Shown: positions 18,484 to 25,688 of the stretch, piece after piece
Numbering within the stretch: position 1 is the stretch's first letter
Layout: the number at the start of each line of letters is the position of its first letter
Assembly (NCBI RefSeq): GCF_018255755.1
Contig: NZ_CP073766.1
Coordinates: 6,446,501 to 6,510,500 of the forward strand
Direction of reading: 5' to 3'
DNA length: 64,000 nt
From: Chitinophaga sp. HK235
Lineage (GTDB): Bacteria > Bacteroidota > Bacteroidia > Chitinophagales > Chitinophagaceae
Translations under genes and position numbers: made by a program
The notes under the pieces: model-generated
Databases searched by the model: none
What the model was told of the DNA's origin: nothing
Seen by the model: the letters and a program-made list of their open reading frames with translations, nothing else

Positions 18484-19278
18484 TTAGTCGGCTACGGAGC
18501 CGCAGGATAGGTTGATGACTGCACCGGTGATGGCGCCCGCCTGGTCGGAGGCCATGAAGGCGGCGGTATTAGCTATTTCGCGGACAGCAGGGAGGCGTCG
18601 CAGCATGGTACCACTTTCCATGGCGGTTTGGAATTCTTTGGGATCTTTCATGCCCATCGCCTGAGTGAAGATGTTGAGTACATTTTGTACCATGGCTGTT
18701 TCCGGCATAGCGTTGGCGCGCAGGCATACCACTCTGATGCCGTGAGGGCCCAGTTCGGCTGCCAGCGTACGGGAGATGGATTCTATGGCGGCCCAGGCGG
18801 TGGCCATGCCTCCAGCCATTGGAGCTGCGAGTTTTGCCGGAGTGGCTGAAATGCTGAGGATTACGCCGGAGCCCTGTTTGATCATATGCCTGGCTGCAGC
18901 AGTGGCGGTGATGAAGTTGGAACGGGAATAGGTGGTTACCGGCAGCATAAAATCATCGGGCTGGAGGTCGGCCATCCATACGCCCTGCATGCCCTGCTGG
19001 GGTATGGAAATAGCGTTAAAGATGATGTCTATCTGTTGGGCCTGGTCCACTATTTCCCGGAGGTGTTGATTAACCGCTGCCTGATCGAGTGCATCTACGC
19101 TGGCAGTGAAGGCGATTCCACCATCGGCCCGGATCTCGTTGGCCACCTGTTCCAGTGTGCTGGTGGTACGTCCTGCGAGGTATACGACAGCTCCTTCCCG
19201 GGCAAAAGCACGTGCTACCGCACTACCAATATCTCCTCCGCCACCATAGATGACGGCATTTTTGTTTTTCAACAGCAT
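18484..19278 (-). CDS. SDR-family protein with substituted active site
   Basis: A 264-residue Rossmann protein of the short-chain dehydrogenase family. The dinucleotide loop is intact (YGGGGDIGSAVARAF, ~11-25), as are the NAIS region and the helix SISRTLAAELGPHGIRVVCL. In the place of the catalytic Y-x-x-x-K, the sequence reads M-A-T-A-W (in GGMATAWAAIES), so both the Tyr and the Lys are missing. It may therefore bind NAD(P) without classical SDR catalysis, or use other residues. It is transcribed divergently from a GlxA-type regulator (145 bases apart), its likely controller. Confidence 0.88.
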   Translation of the reverse strand: MLLKNKNAVIYGGGGDIGSAVARAFAREGAVVYLAGRTTSTLEQVANEIRADGGIAFTASVDALDQAAVNQHLREIVDQAQQIDIIFNAISIPQQGMQGVWMADLQPDDFMLPVTTYSRSNFITATAAARHMIKQGSGVILSISATPAKLAAPMAGGMATAWAAIESISRTLAAELGPHGIRVVCLRANAMPETAMVQNVLNIFTQAMGMKDPKEFQTAMESGTMLRRLPAVREIANTAAFMASDQAGAITGAVINLSCGSVAD

Positions 19279-19379
19279 ATTATTGTTTTCACAGTGATGA
19301 AATAAATCTACTGTAAAAGTAGTGGAAAAGCTATCTTTAGGGCAGTGGCATAAATGACATTCTGAGGGGTTGATATTGC

Positions 19380-19397
19380 CATAACGTGTCTGTTATG
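19380..19397 (+). promoter_or_regulatory. Small palindrome in the SDR/GlxA divergent promoter
   Basis: CATAAC-GTGTCT-GTTATG, a 6-bp perfect inverted repeat 26 bases before the GlxA-type gene start. Candidate operator for autoregulation or for control of the divergent SDR gene; based on position and symmetry only. Confidence 0.35.
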
Positions 19398-19423
19398 ATT
19401 AACGGATAATAATTTGCAGTCTT

Positions 19424-20434
19424 ATGCGTATTGCTATTTTGGATTATGAAAATGTTGTCCCTTCCAGTGTTGCAGGTCCTGCAGACATCCTGGCGGCGAT
19501 AGCCCGTACTTACCCGTTGCTGACCGGCACGCCTGTCAGCGTCCGTTTTGATATTGACTTTATCAGTGTTAAAGACAACTTGTTATGGCGAAGGGCCATG
19601 AATACTGTCGTGCCGGCAAAACTCCGCCGTCAGGAAGTGTATGATCTGGTGATTATTCCGGCGATGGAATCAGATAAAATACTGCCGGTGATACAACGGG
19701 AAAAGCGGCTGATAGACTGGCTGCGGCAGCAGCATCTGCAACAGGCCGAGCTGGCCAGTATCTGTGTGGGCGCTTTTATGCTGGGGGCCACCGGATTGCT
19801 TGATGGCAAAGCTGCCACCACCCACTGGATGTTTGCTGACCGGTTCCGTAAAATGTATCCGCTGGTAGATGTACAGGATGATAAGATCATCGTAGATCAG
19901 GGGAGTATCTACACCTGTGGCGGCGCTTTCAGCTTCACCACTTTTATGATGTATCTGGTGGAAAAATTCTGTGGTCATGAAGCGGCGATCATCGCCTCCA
20001 AAATATTAATGATCAATATGCATCAGTTGCCGCAGGATTCATTTTCCATTTTCCAGTTGCAACATGGTCATGCAGATGATGTGATCAGTAAAGCACAGCG
20101 GTATATCGAAAAAAATTATGCGGAATCTGTGAGCATAGAAGCACTGGCCAGCCAGTGTAATATGAGTATACGAAATTTTATCCGGCGCTTTGAACAGGCC
20201 ACCGGCAATACACCATTGGCATATCTGCAGCGGGTACGTATCGAAGCCGCTAAAAAACTGCTGGAGAACAGCCATGAAGGTATTGAGCAGGTAGCACAAC
20301 GTTGTGGCTATGAAGACATGAGCTTCTTCCGGAAAATATTTAAGCGTCATGTAGCCATGACGCCTAAAGCATATAAAGACAAATACGGTAAAAACGGCCT
20401 GCGGCTTGTAGCTGCCGGCATGGACCATGTGTGA
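19424..20434 (+). CDS. GlxA-family transcriptional regulator (DJ-1/PfpI + AraC HTH)
   Basis: A 336-residue protein. Residues ~1-190 form a DJ-1/PfpI-like class I amidotransferase domain with a Cys at the nucleophile elbow (ASICVGAFMLG, Cys114) followed by the AATTHW segment. Residues ~225-320 are an AraC double helix-turn-helix (IEALASQCNMSIRNFIRRFEQ and VAQRCGYEDMSFFRKIFKR). Proteins of this build act as ligand-responsive activators. It is divergent from the SDR gene, which is its most likely target. About 12 bases after its TGA the U-tract of a minus-strand Y RNA begins, so the two transcripts converge. Confidence 0.93.
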   Translation: MRIAILDYENVVPSSVAGPADILAAIARTYPLLTGTPVSVRFDIDFISVKDNLLWRRAMNTVVPAKLRRQEVYDLVIIPAMESDKILPVIQREKRLIDWLRQQHLQQAELASICVGAFMLGATGLLDGKAATTHWMFADRFRKMYPLVDVQDDKIIVDQGSIYTCGGAFSFTTFMMYLVEKFCGHEAAIIASKILMINMHQLPQDSFSIFQLQHGHADDVISKAQRYIEKNYAESVSIEALASQCNMSIRNFIRRFEQATGNTPLAYLQRVRIEAAKKLLENSHEGIEQVAQRCGYEDMSFFRKIFKRHVAMTPKAYKDKYGKNGLRLVAAGMDHV

Positions 20435-20446
20435 GATTTCTCTCTG

Positions 20447-20625
20447 AAAAAAAATAACAACAAACGGCAGGGCAAAAGGGCGCAACAGGACTAAGGTTTG
20501 CCCCTAAGAACAAACAACTGCGTCATACCACTAGACTATCCCGGTTTCCCGGAAGCAGGAATCGAACCTGCGTTTCAGCTCCCAAACGAAGTAACCCGTT
20601 GCTACGGCACCCGCGTTGTTGTTGT
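20447..20625 (-). ncRNA. YrlA-type Y RNA with permuted tRNA-like module (copy 1)
   Basis: Read on the minus strand, the RNA opens with ACAACAACAACGCGGG, which pairs with CCCTGCCGTTTGTTGT at its 3' end just before a run of eight U. Inside are the 5' motif GGTGCCGT and an inner helix (GCAACGGG / CCTGTTGC). The apical part is a tRNA mimic in permuted order: T-arm GCAGG-TTCGATT-CCTGC (20555-20571), acceptor stem TTCCGG / CCGGGA closed by a GAAA tetraloop (20539-20554), then TA and a D-arm with GTC / GAC stem and a GG-containing loop (20522-20536). Bacterial Y RNAs bound by Ro60 (Rsr) are known to carry such a tRNA-like module, and the Ro60 gene lies upstream on the same strand. Ends are estimated from pairing. 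Confidence 0.8.
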
Positions 20626-20630
20626 ATCAG

Positions 20631-20688
20631 GGTAACAAGTATGATGGGGTTAGATTCAGAAGACGAAGTATCCCATCAAAACGACACC
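20631..20688 (-). ncRNA. Short Y-RNA-like hairpin preceding Y RNA copy 1
   Basis: Minus-strand element starting GGTGTCGTTTTGATGGG and ending CCCCATCATACTTGTTACC. The GATGGG / CCCATC stem and closing GGT / ACC pairs flank an internal loop whose 5' strand (GGTGTCGTT) and apical ATACTTC match the Ro-stem motif of the full Y RNAs. It ends only 5 bases before Y RNA copy 1 begins, so it may be part of the same precursor. Confidence 0.6.
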
Positions 20689-20737
20689 GGATTTTTTATG
20701 TTGAATGCTTCTCTTTCAGAGGCATTATTATTCGATG

Positions 20738-20811
20738 AAAAAGGGCAACAAACATGATAGGATTGTTTTTCAGTGATAGTGAAGTATCCCATCATAACGG
20801 CACCTTTTTTT
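20738..20811 (-). ncRNA. Free-standing short Y-RNA-like hairpin
   Basis: Minus-strand element: A-run, GGTGCCGTTATGATGGGATA, a variable loop, then TCCTATCATGTTTGTTGCCC and a U-run. The AAAAAGG / CCTTTTT base stem makes it look like a complete small transcript with its own intrinsic terminator. The inner helix GATGGGA / TCCTATC has a G-U change relative to the other copies, i.e. pairing is kept while sequence drifts. Confidence 0.6.
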
Positions 20812-20852
20812 ATTGTACATACCCGTCATTGCAGGGTATTATTATCTCATTC

Positions 20853-21025
20853 AAAAAGAACAACAACAGCAGGGCAAAAGGGCGCAACAAGACTGTGATC
20901 TGCCTATAGCAGACTGCCTGCGTCCTACCACTAGACGATCCCGGTTTCCCGGGAGCAGGAATCGAACCTGCGTATCTGGCCTGGAGCGAAGTAACCCGTC
21001 GCTAACGGCACCTGCCGCTGTTGTC
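20853..21025 (-). ncRNA. YrlA-type Y RNA with permuted tRNA-like module (copy 2)
   Basis: Minus-strand RNA with outer helix ACAACAGC-ggc-AGG / CCTGCTGTTGT (three bulged bases), the motif GGTGCCGTTA, inner helix GCGACGGG / CTTGTTGC, and a 3' tail TTCTTTTTG. The tRNA mimic is clear: T-arm GCAGG-TTCGATT-CCTGC (20955-20971), a perfect acceptor stem TCCCGG-GAAA-CCGGGA (20939-20954), TC, then D-arm GTC-TAGTGGTAG-GAC (20922-20936). Compared with copy 1, the inner and outer helices differ in sequence but keep pairing. It is probably bound by the Ro60 protein encoded upstream; tRNA-modifying enzymes may act on its T and D loops. Confidence 0.82.
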
Positions 21026-21028
21026 AAG

Positions 21029-21088
21029 GGTAATAAGTATGATGGGAGTTGGATTCTGGATAAAGAAGTATCCCATCAAAACGACACC
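21029..21088 (-). ncRNA. Short Y-RNA-like hairpin preceding Y RNA copy 2
   Basis: Minus-strand 60-base element, GGTGTCGTTTTGATGGG ... CCCATCATACTTATTACC, almost identical in both flanks to the hairpin before Y RNA copy 1 but different in its loop. Three bases separate it from Y RNA copy 2. The repeated hairpin-plus-Y-RNA order suggests a duplicated unit. Confidence 0.6.
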
Positions 21089-21116
21089 TTTTAAGTTGAA
21101 TTATATCAATTTATGT

Positions 21117-21308
21117 TGCCCGGACAGGATTCGAACCTGCATTTTCATTGCTGAACAGTATGGCTGTAAATACGCTTCCCTACTAACATTGAAGTGTTCG
21201 GTGCACTGTAAATTCTGATCATTACAGGGCGTGCCCGTAACGATATAGTCCATACACTCCGCGGCTACGTAATTTTTCCGCAGCTTTTTCCCTTTAAGCT
21301 ACCGGGCC
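21117..21308 (-). ncRNA. tRNA-like RNA with anticodon arm replaced by ~140-nt insertion
   Basis: On the minus strand: 5' acceptor strand GGCCCGG (21308-21302), T8-A9, D-arm GCTT-AAAGGGAAA-AAGC (with loop GG), then 142 bases, then T-arm GCAGG-TTCGAAT-CCTGT (21140-21124) and 3' acceptor strand CCGGGCA (6 bp pair). The insertion folds on its own: GTATGG (21255-21250) pairs with CCATAC (21163-21158), enclosing a hairpin ATCGTTACGGG / CCCtGTAATGAT (21218-21244). This is the normal, not permuted, tRNA order, unlike the two Y RNAs. Position right after the Ro60 gene suggests a Ro60-bound RNA. A disrupted tRNA gene is the alternative. No CCA is encoded. Confidence 0.55.
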
Positions 21309-21314
21309 TGGTGG

Positions 21315-21339
21315 GCAGCGCGCCCTTTCAGCGCGCTGC
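21315..21339 (-). other. GC-rich hairpin between Ro60 gene and RNA cluster
   Basis: GCAGCGCGC / GCGCGCTGC with a 7-base loop, 32 bases after the Ro60 stop and 6 bases before the tRNA-like RNA. It lacks a U-tract. It could protect the mRNA 3' end, or guide processing of the downstream RNAs from a shared transcript. Confidence 0.6.
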
Positions 21340-21370
21340 ATTGGGTAGTTAACAAAACCGGATGAATATT

Positions 21371-22894
21371 TTACATCGTGATGTTATGAATATGATCCAG
21401 TGCGGTCTGACCGTTTTCGATGGCGTCCATTACTTCAAACACTTTATCACTCCATCCACCGATCAGGTGAACACCATTCTGTTGTACATCTACCGGTGCG
21501 GTGCCATGGCCCTGCAGGTCGAAGATGTATAGTTTGGCATTGGGTGCGATTTTTTTATACTGCGCCCAGTTGTTCGCAAAAGGATTTGTTTGTCGGTTGC
21601 CCTGGCTGTTCCACATCTGACAGTCGGTGAAGAGCATGATTTTATCTGCCACATATTTTCTTGTGATCAGGTCCTGCAATACCAGGTGTCCGTTGGTGGA
21701 ATAACCCACTTCTCCTTCTCTTTTGTAGAATGCATCCACATTGGCGAGGATATTGTCTCCCGGCAACGCGATGGTTTTCCATCTGTCGCCGAATATACCG
21801 TTGACAACGTGCTGGCATTTATGCTGGAGCAGCATACCGAGCATCAGTCCGATGTCGTAGCCTTTGATTTTGCTTCTTGGCGAGATCGGGAACTGCATGG
21901 ATCCGGACACGTCGCAGGCAATTACCACGCGGGTGTTGGTATCGAATCCTTTCAGGTGCTGTACGCTCTTTTTAACGGCTGTTTCCAGCGCTTGCAGGAT
22001 ATGTCCTGTCATACCATGTGGTACGGACTGCAGTTCTCGGTAAGCTGCCAGGAATCTGAAAGGCAGCTGTTTTGAATTCAGTACGGCCTTATCGTTGGAC
22101 AGGTGGTCGCACACCATTTTTATATGATCGTTGCTGACATTACTTTCCAGGATGTTGCGCAGGTTACGCAGGAGGGCCATATATCCCAGCTGGTTGCTGG
22201 TGATCAGTCCTTCCCAGGCCTGACGCATGGCGTCCTGTTTGGCTGTTGCGGTGGCAAACTGCTGCTGCCCGGTGGCAGACAGAGTGGTTTCCCAGGTGTA
22301 AGGCGTAGTCAGTGTATCGTTTACGATTTTATTAAACAGCTCCTGCTGTGTATCGCTTTTGGCTTTCGGATGTACGAGGAACAGCGCGTCTTTCAGCGTG
22401 ATAGCTGTCTGGCGGTTGTACTTCGCAAACTGATATTCGTCGAAACGGTTGAAAGCCTGCGCCAGTCCTTTCTGTACCTGCTTGCTCAGCTTATTCAGCT
22501 TTTTCATTTCCACACGCTGATTGGCCAGGGTATAATAAGACAGCATTTCTGTGATTTCATCTGCACGTTGTATTACACGCGCTACTGTTTTACCTACCAG
22601 GCTGTTACCGCGGTAGCGTTTCGCCATTTCTACGGCCAGTACCATCGGGATGCTGCGCAGATGCATTTTTTCCCGGGTGTATACTGCCAGTCTGGCTACG
22701 AAAGCGGGGTCGTTCTGGTCGATCAGTGCGCCGATACGAGCCAGTCTGTCACCGGCTCCTTCATAAAACTGATCGCTCAGGGATGCCGTTACTACACTGG
22801 TGTACAGCGCCAGTTCCGGTGTCAGCTTGTATGCTGGCGCTCCTTCGTGATTTAGTGCCTTTTGGGTGCCTTTGGTAGAAAGATTGAATTTCAT
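21371..22894 (-). CDS. rsr: TROVE-domain RNA-binding protein (Ro60/Rsr orthologue)
   Basis: A 507-residue protein. Residues ~1-320 are the helical-repeat TROVE ring (YKLTPELALYTSVVTASL, VARLAVYTREKMHLRS, KDALFLVHPKA, LLRNLRNIL). Residues ~322-500 are a von Willebrand A domain with an intact MIDAS: DVSGS (Asp328, Ser330, Ser332), the STNG threonine and FTDCQMW. Ro60 rings hold misfolded RNA in the central hole and Y RNA on the rim; in bacteria Rsr with Y RNA works with exoribonucleases in stress and RNA maturation. The gene lies directly upstream of the Y RNA cluster on the same strand and divergent from a WYL regulator, 107 bases apart. No RtcA/RtcB RNA-repair genes are in the window. Confidence 0.95.
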   Translation of the reverse strand: MKFNLSTKGTQKALNHEGAPAYKLTPELALYTSVVTASLSDQFYEGAGDRLARIGALIDQNDPAFVARLAVYTREKMHLRSIPMVLAVEMAKRYRGNSLVGKTVARVIQRADEITEMLSYYTLANQRVEMKKLNKLSKQVQKGLAQAFNRFDEYQFAKYNRQTAITLKDALFLVHPKAKSDTQQELFNKIVNDTLTTPYTWETTLSATGQQQFATATAKQDAMRQAWEGLITSNQLGYMALLRNLRNILESNVSNDHIKMVCDHLSNDKAVLNSKQLPFRFLAAYRELQSVPHGMTGHILQALETAVKKSVQHLKGFDTNTRVVIACDVSGSMQFPISPRSKIKGYDIGLMLGMLLQHKCQHVVNGIFGDRWKTIALPGDNILANVDAFYKREGEVGYSTNGHLVLQDLITRKYVADKIMLFTDCQMWNSQGNRQTNPFANNWAQYKKIAPNAKLYIFDLQGHGTAPVDVQQNGVHLIGGWSDKVFEVMDAIENGQTALDHIHNITM

Positions 22895-23001
22895 ATCGTT
22901 TTGTATTACTTTGTTATTGATGATACAAAGATGTCCCCCTATGTGCGCAGTCTTTTTGCGCAGATGATTTTTTTATTTATTTTTATTAAAATTTTTTTCC
23001 G

Positions 23002-24015
23002 ATGCCTGTTAACCGTAACGCATTAATAAGATATAAAACCATTGATACCTGCCTCCGAAACCGCCGCCGGCGCTGGACTTTAGCTAATCTGATCGATAAA
23101 GTTTCCGAAGCTCTTTATGATTATGAAGGCATGGAAAAAGGAATCAGCCGTCGTACTATACAGGCTGATATACAAATGATGCGCAGTGATAAGTTGGGTT
23201 ATAATGCGCCTATTATTATAGTAGACAAAAAATATTATACCTACGAAGATGCTGATTACAGTATTACCAATATCCCGCTGAGTGATCATGATCTCACCCG
23301 CATGACGGAAGCAGTAGAGGTACTAAAACAGTTTAAAGGGTTTACGCACTTTCAGCATCTGAATGATGTGGTGCAGAAGCTGGAAGGCCACGTATATGCT
23401 TCTGCGCATGATCAGCGTACGGTGATTGATTTTGAGAAGAATGAGCACCTGAAGGGATTGTCACACCTGGCGCTGATCTATGATGCCATTATCCGGGAAC
23501 AGCCCCTGCTGATAAAATATCAGTCCTTTAAAGCTAAGTCGGCCAGCAGTATGCATCTGCATGCCTGGTGGCTGAAAGAGTTTAAAAACCGCTGGTTTGT
23601 GGTGGGTACCAAAAATACTTCCGCTGCCATCGTCACCCTGGCACTAGACAGGATAGAGACCGTACAAATCGATGAAACAGAACTTTACCGGCCTAACACC
23701 GGTGGATATACGCCGGAAGAATATTACCGACATGCCATCGGCCCCACCGTGTCGAATATAAGGCCGCAGCTGGTGACCATTCTGATCACACCGGAACATG
23801 CGCCTTATGTAATCACCAAACCGCTGCATCATAGTCAGCAGGTCATATCTGTCAGTGAAGAAGGTACCGTGATCTCCATTGAAGTGGAACATAATTTTGA
23901 ACTGGAGCGGGAGATATTGGGATTTGCAGAAGGGATGAAGGTATTGGCGCCGGAGAAATTGCGGAAGATGATTCAATATAAGCTGAACAAGGCAGCAGAA
24001 CGATACCATTTTTGA
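23002..24015 (+). CDS. WYL-domain transcriptional regulator
   Basis: A 337-residue protein. The N-terminal ~75 residues form a winged HTH (RYKTIDTCLRNRRRRWTLANLIDKV and ISRRTIQADIQMMRSDKLG). The middle carries a WYL-type SH3-like fold (YQSFKAKSASSMHLHAWWLKEFKNRWFVVG, ALDRIETVQI) followed by the C-terminal extension. WYL domains sense ligands, often nucleic acids or nucleotides, and regulate defence and stress systems. It is divergent from the Ro60 gene across 107 bases of very AT-rich DNA, so it most likely controls Ro60 and possibly the RNA cluster. Start ATG 23002 follows a long T run. Confidence 0.92.
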   Translation: MPVNRNALIRYKTIDTCLRNRRRRWTLANLIDKVSEALYDYEGMEKGISRRTIQADIQMMRSDKLGYNAPIIIVDKKYYTYEDADYSITNIPLSDHDLTRMTEAVEVLKQFKGFTHFQHLNDVVQKLEGHVYASAHDQRTVIDFEKNEHLKGLSHLALIYDAIIREQPLLIKYQSFKAKSASSMHLHAWWLKEFKNRWFVVGTKNTSAAIVTLALDRIETVQIDETELYRPNTGGYTPEEYYRHAIGPTVSNIRPQLVTILITPEHAPYVITKPLHHSQQVISVSEEGTVISIEVEHNFELEREILGFAEGMKVLAPEKLRKMIQYKLNKAAERYHF

Positions 24016-24021
24016 TTTAGA

Positions 24022-24093
24022 GATTTTTTGATTTAGAGATTTAGAAATTTTGGAATTCTTCCCAAAATTTCTAAATCTCTAAATCAAAAAATC
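24022..24093. terminator. Long AT-rich inverted repeat, likely bidirectional terminator
   Basis: Perfect 32-bp arms (24022-24053 and 24062-24093) with an 8-base loop, containing internal GATTTAGAGATTT repetition. It starts 6 bases after the WYL stop and ends 12 bases before the stop of the convergent minus-strand gene. T/A runs at both outer ends fit bidirectional termination. Confidence 0.75.
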
Positions 24094-24105
24094 ATAAATT
24101 AAAAA

Positions 24106-25671
24106 CTATCCCAGTTTTTCAATTCTGAAGTCGAGTCTTTTATCTTTCTTAAAGTATTCCATGATCATAACGGAACCACTTTTGGCAGGCAGTACCTGCA
24201 TACGGCTGGCTTTGGATTTCAGCTCGATTTTGTCTTTGCTGAATTTAGTGCCGTTATAACGGATAGAGTTAAACGTTTTTCCTTTGTAATTAGCTGTTTT
24301 TTCCCAGTCGCTGTAACAAACAACAAAGTTGTTCTCATCCGGGTTGCCAGTGGTAAACTCATAGTCGAAGTAGCCCTGCATTTTAATGAACATGGCCAGT
24401 GCGTGCTGGCTGGCGTAATCTGCCATTTCTCCTCCGATAGCTGTATTATCCCGTTTCTCGTGGATGGAAGCGCCTTTCAGCTTAAAGTCCTTATCAAATT
24501 CCATCATCACTAAATCGGTCACTACAATTTTGGTCACACCGGCACTCCTGGCGCTGCGGGACATGACACTGAGTGCTGTCAGGGCAATACCTGCAGCATC
24601 GGCCTGTCTTTTATATCCTTCTCCTACAACAAAGATCTTTCCGTCTGCTGTCTGGATCAGTTTATGAACATACAGGAAGCCGATTTTGTCGATTTTGCCT
24701 TTATTGTTGGTAGGCAGGTAATGAGCGATTTCCTTGGTCCAGCTGTTGTATGTTTTGTTTAATACTTTACCGTTTGCATCCAGTTCATAAATGGCGAGGC
24801 CTTTGCTGAAGTCTTTCAGGATATTGGCATCTTTATCGAAGTAGCTGCCCATCACGATAAATTTACCATTTCCTTTTACTGGCAAAATGCTGGCAGGAAC
24901 AAAGGTGACATCATCATTTTCATCGTCCAGGTCAAATACTTTCTTTTTGGTTTCATGATTAATACAAACCAGGTGGGCAGTGCCGCTGCCGCTCATTTTC
25001 CTGTTTTTCTTGGTTACTTCCAGAAAGATCAGGCTGTCGGTAGCCATCAGGAATTCAGCCTGGGCAAAACGTTCCTTGTCATCTTCCGGTTTGTATGTCC
25101 ACATTTTTTTCTTGTCAGAGGAATACACGTCCACTTCATAGGTTACATCGCGGCCGTCTCTCAGCGGCATCACGGATACAAAACCTTTTGTACCCACCTC
25201 AAATACATTCTGGTTCATCCCCTCATCAGTATGCAGGGTTTCATACTGGTTCATCAGGGCATCGGTCTTTTTGGTATATGGCCGGGTGTAGGTATATTTC
25301 AACTTACCATCCAGGTCATATATTTTCATTTCCAGGGTCCTGTCTTCTCCGTTTTTAAAGAGGAAAGCCAGGGTGTTACCGTTAAAGGAGGATTCGAGCA
25401 GACTTAATCTTTTAGTGTCTTCAAACTTGATATCCTTCCCTTTGTTGAGGTTTTCGTCGAGAATCTGGAGGGTATACTCATTTGTCTTACGGTCAATTTT
25501 ATCACTCTGATAGAGATAATAATAACCTTTGATCTGGTCTTTATCGGTGATAGCGCCGCTGCTTCTCAGGTAGGCGCTATACACTTTGTCAACAGATAAT
25601 TTTGCCTGGGCCGATAAGGAATGGGCACCAAGGCTACTCAGCAGCAGTACTGCAGATAGTTTTCGAATCAT
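24106..25671 (-). CDS. Secreted protein of unknown function (DUF6770-like)
   Basis: A 521-residue exported protein with a signal peptide (LLLSSLGAHSLSAQA). The body shows repeating strand-turn units such as KMKIYDLDGK, FVSVMPLRDGR, FIVMGSYFDKD and IFVVGEGYK, as in beta-propeller-like proteins. It resembles an uncharacterised Bacteroidota family I associate with DUF6770; that name is from memory. It lies 17 bases downstream of the M48 protease gene and is likely co-transcribed, so it may be a substrate, partner or co-exported protein. No catalytic motif is visible. Confidence 0.75.
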   Translation of the reverse strand: MIRKLSAVLLLSSLGAHSLSAQAKLSVDKVYSAYLRSSGAITDKDQIKGYYYLYQSDKIDRKTNEYTLQILDENLNKGKDIKFEDTKRLSLLESSFNGNTLAFLFKNGEDRTLEMKIYDLDGKLKYTYTRPYTKKTDALMNQYETLHTDEGMNQNVFEVGTKGFVSVMPLRDGRDVTYEVDVYSSDKKKMWTYKPEDDKERFAQAEFLMATDSLIFLEVTKKNRKMSGSGTAHLVCINHETKKKVFDLDDENDDVTFVPASILPVKGNGKFIVMGSYFDKDANILKDFSKGLAIYELDANGKVLNKTYNSWTKEIAHYLPTNNKGKIDKIGFLYVHKLIQTADGKIFVVGEGYKRQADAAGIALTALSVMSRSARSAGVTKIVVTDLVMMEFDKDFKLKGASIHEKRDNTAIGGEMADYASQHALAMFIKMQGYFDYEFTTGNPDENNFVVCYSDWEKTANYKGKTFNSIRYNGTKFSKDKIELKSKASRMQVLPAKSGSVMIMEYFKKDKRLDFRIEKLG

Positions 25672-25688
25672 GGTATAAGGATTATAGG

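Noticed and set aside
20520..20620. Ordinary tRNA gene suggested by T-arm and D-arm motifs
   Set aside because: T-arm comes before the D-arm on the minus strand, the acceptor strands are joined by a GAAA tetraloop, and there is no anticodon arm; the permuted Y-RNA tRNA mimic explains all of this.
20813..21094. Plus-strand 93-aa ORF over the Y RNA region
   Set aside because: It lies across the structured RNA on the opposite strand and its protein is low in normal composition; a chance frame.
21117..21308. tmRNA (ssrA), because of tRNA-like ends and a short open frame (REKAAEKLRSRGVYGLYRYG, then HAL and a stop) inside
   Set aside because: The RNA is only ~190 nt, there is no room for the usual pseudoknots, the frame does not end in the usual ALAA-type tag, and the open stretch overlaps the D-arm and paired stems.
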